The translations under genes and the position numbers were made by a program. A stretch of DNA of 52,399 nucleotides from an uncultured Oscillospiraceae bacterium (GTDB taxonomy: Bacteria; Bacillota; Clostridia; Oscillospirales; Oscillospiraceae), in contig CAAGBT010000028.1 in assembly GCA_900768135.1 (NCBI GenBank), positions 1 through 52,399 of the forward strand, read 5' to 3'. Shown here in pieces: positions 49,874 to 52,399 of this stretch; position 1 is the first letter of the stretch; each line of letters starts with the position of its first letter. The notes under the pieces are model-generated. The model saw only the letters and a program-made list of their open reading frames with translations, was not told the origin of the DNA and did not search any database.

Positions 49874-50989
49874 ATGAATAAGACCAACACTCCGTTCCGT
49901 TACGACTACGTCGGCAGCTTCCTGCGCCCCGCGGCACTCAAGCAGGCGCGCGCCGACTTTCAGAGCGGCAGGATCGCCGCCGCAGCGCTCAAAGCCGTGG
50001 AGGACGACGCCATCCGCGATCTCGTCGCCAAGCAGAAAGCGGCGGGTTACCACGTCATCACCGATGGTGAGTTCCGCCGCGCAACTTGGCACCTCGATTT
50101 CATGTGGGGCTTCCACGGCGTCGGCCACACACCGACCAAGACTGGCCTTCCGTTCCAGGGCGAGGCCGCGATGCTTGACGACACCTATCTTACGGGAAAG
50201 GTGAGCGTGGACGAGCATCCCTTTGTCGAACACTTCCGATTTGTCAAGGCGCTCGAAGATGAGAACACCGTCGCCAAGCTGACCATCCCCGCGCCCGCGC
50301 AGTTTTTGGAGCAGATGGTCATGCCCTTTGCGATGGAGAATACAAAGAGGTTCTACCCCTCCGTGCAGGAGCTGATGGATGACCTCGCCGTGGGCTACCG
50401 CAAGGTCATTGCAGACGTGTACGCCGCAGGCTGCCGCAATCTCCAATTTGACGATTGCAGCTGGGGGATGCTGGTCGATCCGCGCGCCTGCATGATCTTC
50501 GACACCGATGCCAAGGGCCTCGAGGAAATCAAGGAACAGATGTTGACCGTCAACAACATGGCGATCGGCGGTAAGCCGGATGACCTTGTTATCAACACGC
50601 ATGTCTGCCGCGGCAACTTCCACTCGACCTATGCCAGCTCCGGCGCGTATGACAGCGTGGCGAAAACGCTGCTTGCGCGTGAGAATGTCAATGCCTATTA
50701 CCTCGAGTTTGACGACGCGCGCAGCGGCGGCTTCGAGCCGTTGGCCTCTGTGAGTGGAGAGAAGAAGGTCGTGCTCGGTCTTGTGACGACCAAACGCCCC
50801 GAGCTGGAAAGCAAGGACGCGGTCATCGCGCGCATCCACGAGGCGGCAAAGTACCTGCCGCTCGACCGCCTGTGTCTGAGTCCGCAATGCGGCTTCGCCA
50901 GCTGCGAGATTGGCAACAAGCTGACAGAGGCGCAGCAGTGGGCCAAGCTCGCGCTGGTCAAGGAGATCGCCGAGGAGGTCTGGGGTTGA
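49874..50989 (+). CDS. MetE C-terminal-domain-like methyltransferase (YxjG/YxjH type)
   Basis: A 371-residue cobalamin-independent methionine-synthase-like protein with only the catalytic barrel. Zinc ligands: His and Cys in NTHVCRGNF, Glu in EFDDARSGGFEPL and the final Cys in SPQCGFAS. The N-terminal MetE half is absent, as in YxjG/YxjH, so the methyl donor is probably not polyglutamyl folate. Exact substrate unknown. ATG 49874 with AAGGAGC. Followed by an overlapping gene (TTGA). Confidence 0.9.
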   Translation: MNKTNTPFRYDYVGSFLRPAALKQARADFQSGRIAAAALKAVEDDAIRDLVAKQKAAGYHVITDGEFRRATWHLDFMWGFHGVGHTPTKTGLPFQGEAAMLDDTYLTGKVSVDEHPFVEHFRFVKALEDENTVAKLTIPAPAQFLEQMVMPFAMENTKRFYPSVQELMDDLAVGYRKVIADVYAAGCRNLQFDDCSWGMLVDPRACMIFDTDAKGLEEIKEQMLTVNNMAIGGKPDDLVINTHVCRGNFHSTYASSGAYDSVAKTLLARENVNAYYLEFDDARSGGFEPLASVSGEKKVVLGLVTTKRPELESKDAVIARIHEAAKYLPLDRLCLSPQCGFASCEIGNKLTEAQQWAKLALVKEIAEEVWG

Positions 50990-51672
50990 GCAAAATACCG
51001 TTGGGCAGGCCGCGCGGGCAGATGTCGGAATCCATGCTGACGGCGGCGTTCATCATTCTCTCCGGCGGCCTGCAGGACGCCTATACCTATCTCTGCCGCG
51101 GCAAGGTGTTTGCCAACGCGCAGACAGGCAACATCGTGCTTTTCAGCGCCTATCTTTTCGATGGTGACTGGACGCACAGCCGACGCTATCTTGTGCCGGT
51201 GCTCTCGTTCATGCTGGGTATTTTCGTGGCTGAGTGTATTCATCGGCATTTCAAGCACATGGAGAGGGTACACTGGCGGCAGCTCATTCTTTTGGCGGAG
51301 ATCGTGCTGCTGTTCCTTGTCGGCTTTCTGCCGCAGGAGGGCAGCACGGCTGCCAACGCGCTCGTTTCGTTCGTCTGCGCCATGCAGGTGCAGACCTTCC
51401 GCAAGGTGCGCGGCCACGCCTACGCGAGCACGATGTGCATCGGCAATATGCGCAGCGGCACGGAGGCGCTGTGCGTTTACTTCCACACGCGCGACCGCGA
51501 GGTGCTGCACAAGGCGCTGACCTACTTCGGCGTGATCGGACTTTTTGCCGTGGGCGCGGGTCTCGGCGCGCTGCTGACGAGGGCCTTTGCCGAGCGGGGG
51601 ATATGGGTATCCTGCGCGCTGCTGGCAATCAGCTTTCTCATCATGTTCATCCGCGAGGAGGAAACGAAATGA
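50986..51672 (+). CDS. DUF1275 (YoaK-like) membrane protein
   Basis: A 228-residue protein with about six membrane spans; family motifs SGGLQDAYTYLCRGKVFANAQTGNIVLF and CAMQVQTFRKVRGHAYASTMCIGNMRSG. Function of the family is unknown. TTG 50986 overlaps the stop of the preceding gene, and GAGGAGGTC inside that gene is its ribosome site. In an operon with the next gene (ATGA overlap). Confidence 0.9.
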   Translation: MSKIPLGRPRGQMSESMLTAAFIILSGGLQDAYTYLCRGKVFANAQTGNIVLFSAYLFDGDWTHSRRYLVPVLSFMLGIFVAECIHRHFKHMERVHWRQLILLAEIVLLFLVGFLPQEGSTAANALVSFVCAMQVQTFRKVRGHAYASTMCIGNMRSGTEALCVYFHTRDREVLHKALTYFGVIGLFAVGAGLGALLTRAFAERGIWVSCALLAISFLIMFIREEETK

Positions 51673-52091
51673 GCCGTATGTTCCCGCCTATCGGCGACAC
51701 GGACGCTTACACCGCGAATAACCCCTTCATGGCGTACAACCATATTCAGATCACCGTGATTGGAGAAGACGCGAACGGCGATCACTATGCAGAGGTCAGT
51801 GTGGAACTGCGGCCTGAATCGATGAACCTGCACGGCGCGGTCCACGGCGGACTGCTCTACGGCCTTGCCGACTGTGTGGCAGGCATCGCCGCGCGCTGCG
51901 ACGGCAGCGATTATGTGACGCAGAGCGCCCACATCAATTTCCTGCGCAACACCAATCATGGAACGGTTTTCGCTCGTGCGGAAGTCATTCGCCGCGGGCG
52001 GCGTATGGCGGTCATCCATGTGACGGTGCGCGACGGAGAAGACAACCTTCTTGCCGACTGCGCGGTAGACATGATGCGCATGGAGACGTAG
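51669..52091 (+). CDS. Hotdog-fold thioesterase, PaaI-like
   Basis: A 140-residue acyl-CoA thioesterase of the PaaI type. Motif NLHGAVHGGLLYGLADCVAGIAA holds the acidic active residue on the long helix, then VTQSAHINFLRNTNHGTVFARAEVIRRGRRM. Start overlaps the stop upstream (ATGA). Substrate unknown. End of the operon. Confidence 0.9.
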   Translation: MSRMFPPIGDTDAYTANNPFMAYNHIQITVIGEDANGDHYAEVSVELRPESMNLHGAVHGGLLYGLADCVAGIAARCDGSDYVTQSAHINFLRNTNHGTVFARAEVIRRGRRMAVIHVTVRDGEDNLLADCAVDMMRMET

Positions 52092-52135
52092 TGATAGTTT
52101 TTGAAAAGTGCCTGCCGCATTCCGCGCAAGAACAC

Positions 52136-52173
52136 AAAGGAGGCTGCGTGACGAAAGTCACGCAGCCTCCTTT
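52136..52173 (+). terminator. Terminator after the thioesterase gene
   Basis: AAAGGAGGCTGCGTGAC and its exact complement around GAAA. Confidence 0.92.
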
Positions 52174-52399
52174 CAGTCTGTCGAGGAACCCGGTCTGCAC
52201 TCAGGAGCAGGCTGGGTCTCGAACATATATGAGCGAAAAAACAGCAAAGCGAAACGAAGGTAACAGATCCCTCCGTTTCCATGTGGCCAATTTTTTCAAG
52301 TTCATGGCAACAAACTTAAGCTTCACCCAGTTCGTCACCTGAGCCAAGCCTCTGTATTGCGTATAACGCATCGCGTGTTTTTCCTTGGCGTCCGCGAAG
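52174..52399. other. Window end, no supported gene
   Basis: A short frame from about 52229 to 52342 (start MSEKTAKRNEGNRS, 37 residues) has no clear ribosome site. It could be a small gene, but the support is weak. The final bases hold no feature I can name. Confidence 0.3.

Overview
The window looks like a piece of the chromosome of an anaerobic, endospore-lineage Clostridia species (Firmicutes), probably a gut Oscillospirales-type organism. The evidence is strong AGGAGG-type ribosome binding sites, TTGACA/TATAAT promoters with 17-base spacers, SpoVAD and SpoVAE homologues, two 2-hydroxyacyl-CoA dehydratase-type gene sets with an oxygen-sensitive activase, and a fragment related to acetyl-CoA synthase. 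Most of the window (about 15.4 to 46 kb and 49.8 to 52.1 kb) is GC-rich core chromosome. The first 15.4 kb is visibly less GC-rich and uses different codons.

Region 1 (1 to about 15,400) is an integrated element laid out like a Gram-positive phage satellite (PICI/SaPI type). An integrase (cut by the window edge) and a CI-like repressor run leftward. A divergent promoter with repeated operator-like motifs drives a rightward set: a Cro/Xis-like helix-turn-helix protein, an S24-fold protein that has lost its serine, a P4-type primase-helicase, an iteron origin, a small terminase subunit, several unknown proteins, a sigma-70-family factor and a phage tail tape-measure protein. I find no large terminase, portal, capsid, holin or lysin. 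The right part carries cargo: a secreted beta-helix/S-layer-homology protein, a type I toxin/antisense-RNA pair (28-residue toxin), a zinc-ribbon protein and one unknown protein.

Region 2 (15.4 to 21.1 kb) is an unusual metalloenzyme operon: a CooC/AcsF-type ATPase, HgdB-like and long HgdA-like subunits, an HgdC-type activase, a 55-residue membrane protein, and a 241-residue protein resembling the middle of acetyl-CoA synthase. A second HgdB/HgdA pair, again followed by a small membrane protein of the same kind, lies at 22.7 to 25.9 kb on the other strand. Its HgdA gene carries an apparent one-base deletion.

Region 3 (26 to 46 kb) is ordinary core genome: DUF554, TcdA, a PrsA-like foldase, Upp, TsaB/TsaE, a RodA/FtsW protein, DNA polymerase IV, type II pantothenate kinase, nicotinate phosphoribosyltransferase, cardiolipin synthase, tRNA-Gln, a CopA fused in frame to CopZ, SpoVAD/SpoVAE, RidA, a zinc-ribbon protein, a CDF transporter and a sirtuin. 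It ends in two tRNA-Leu genes.

Region 4 (46.2 to 49.8 kb) is a decayed integration locus downstream of the tRNA-Leu genes: a tyrosine recombinase broken by an in-frame TGA, an excisionase-like protein, a second intact recombinase, 11-base tandem repeats, and about 1.1 kb without a convincing gene. Region 5 (49.8 to 52.1 kb) returns to core chromosome with a MetE-like methyltransferase, a DUF1275 membrane protein and a PaaI-like thioesterase in one operon.
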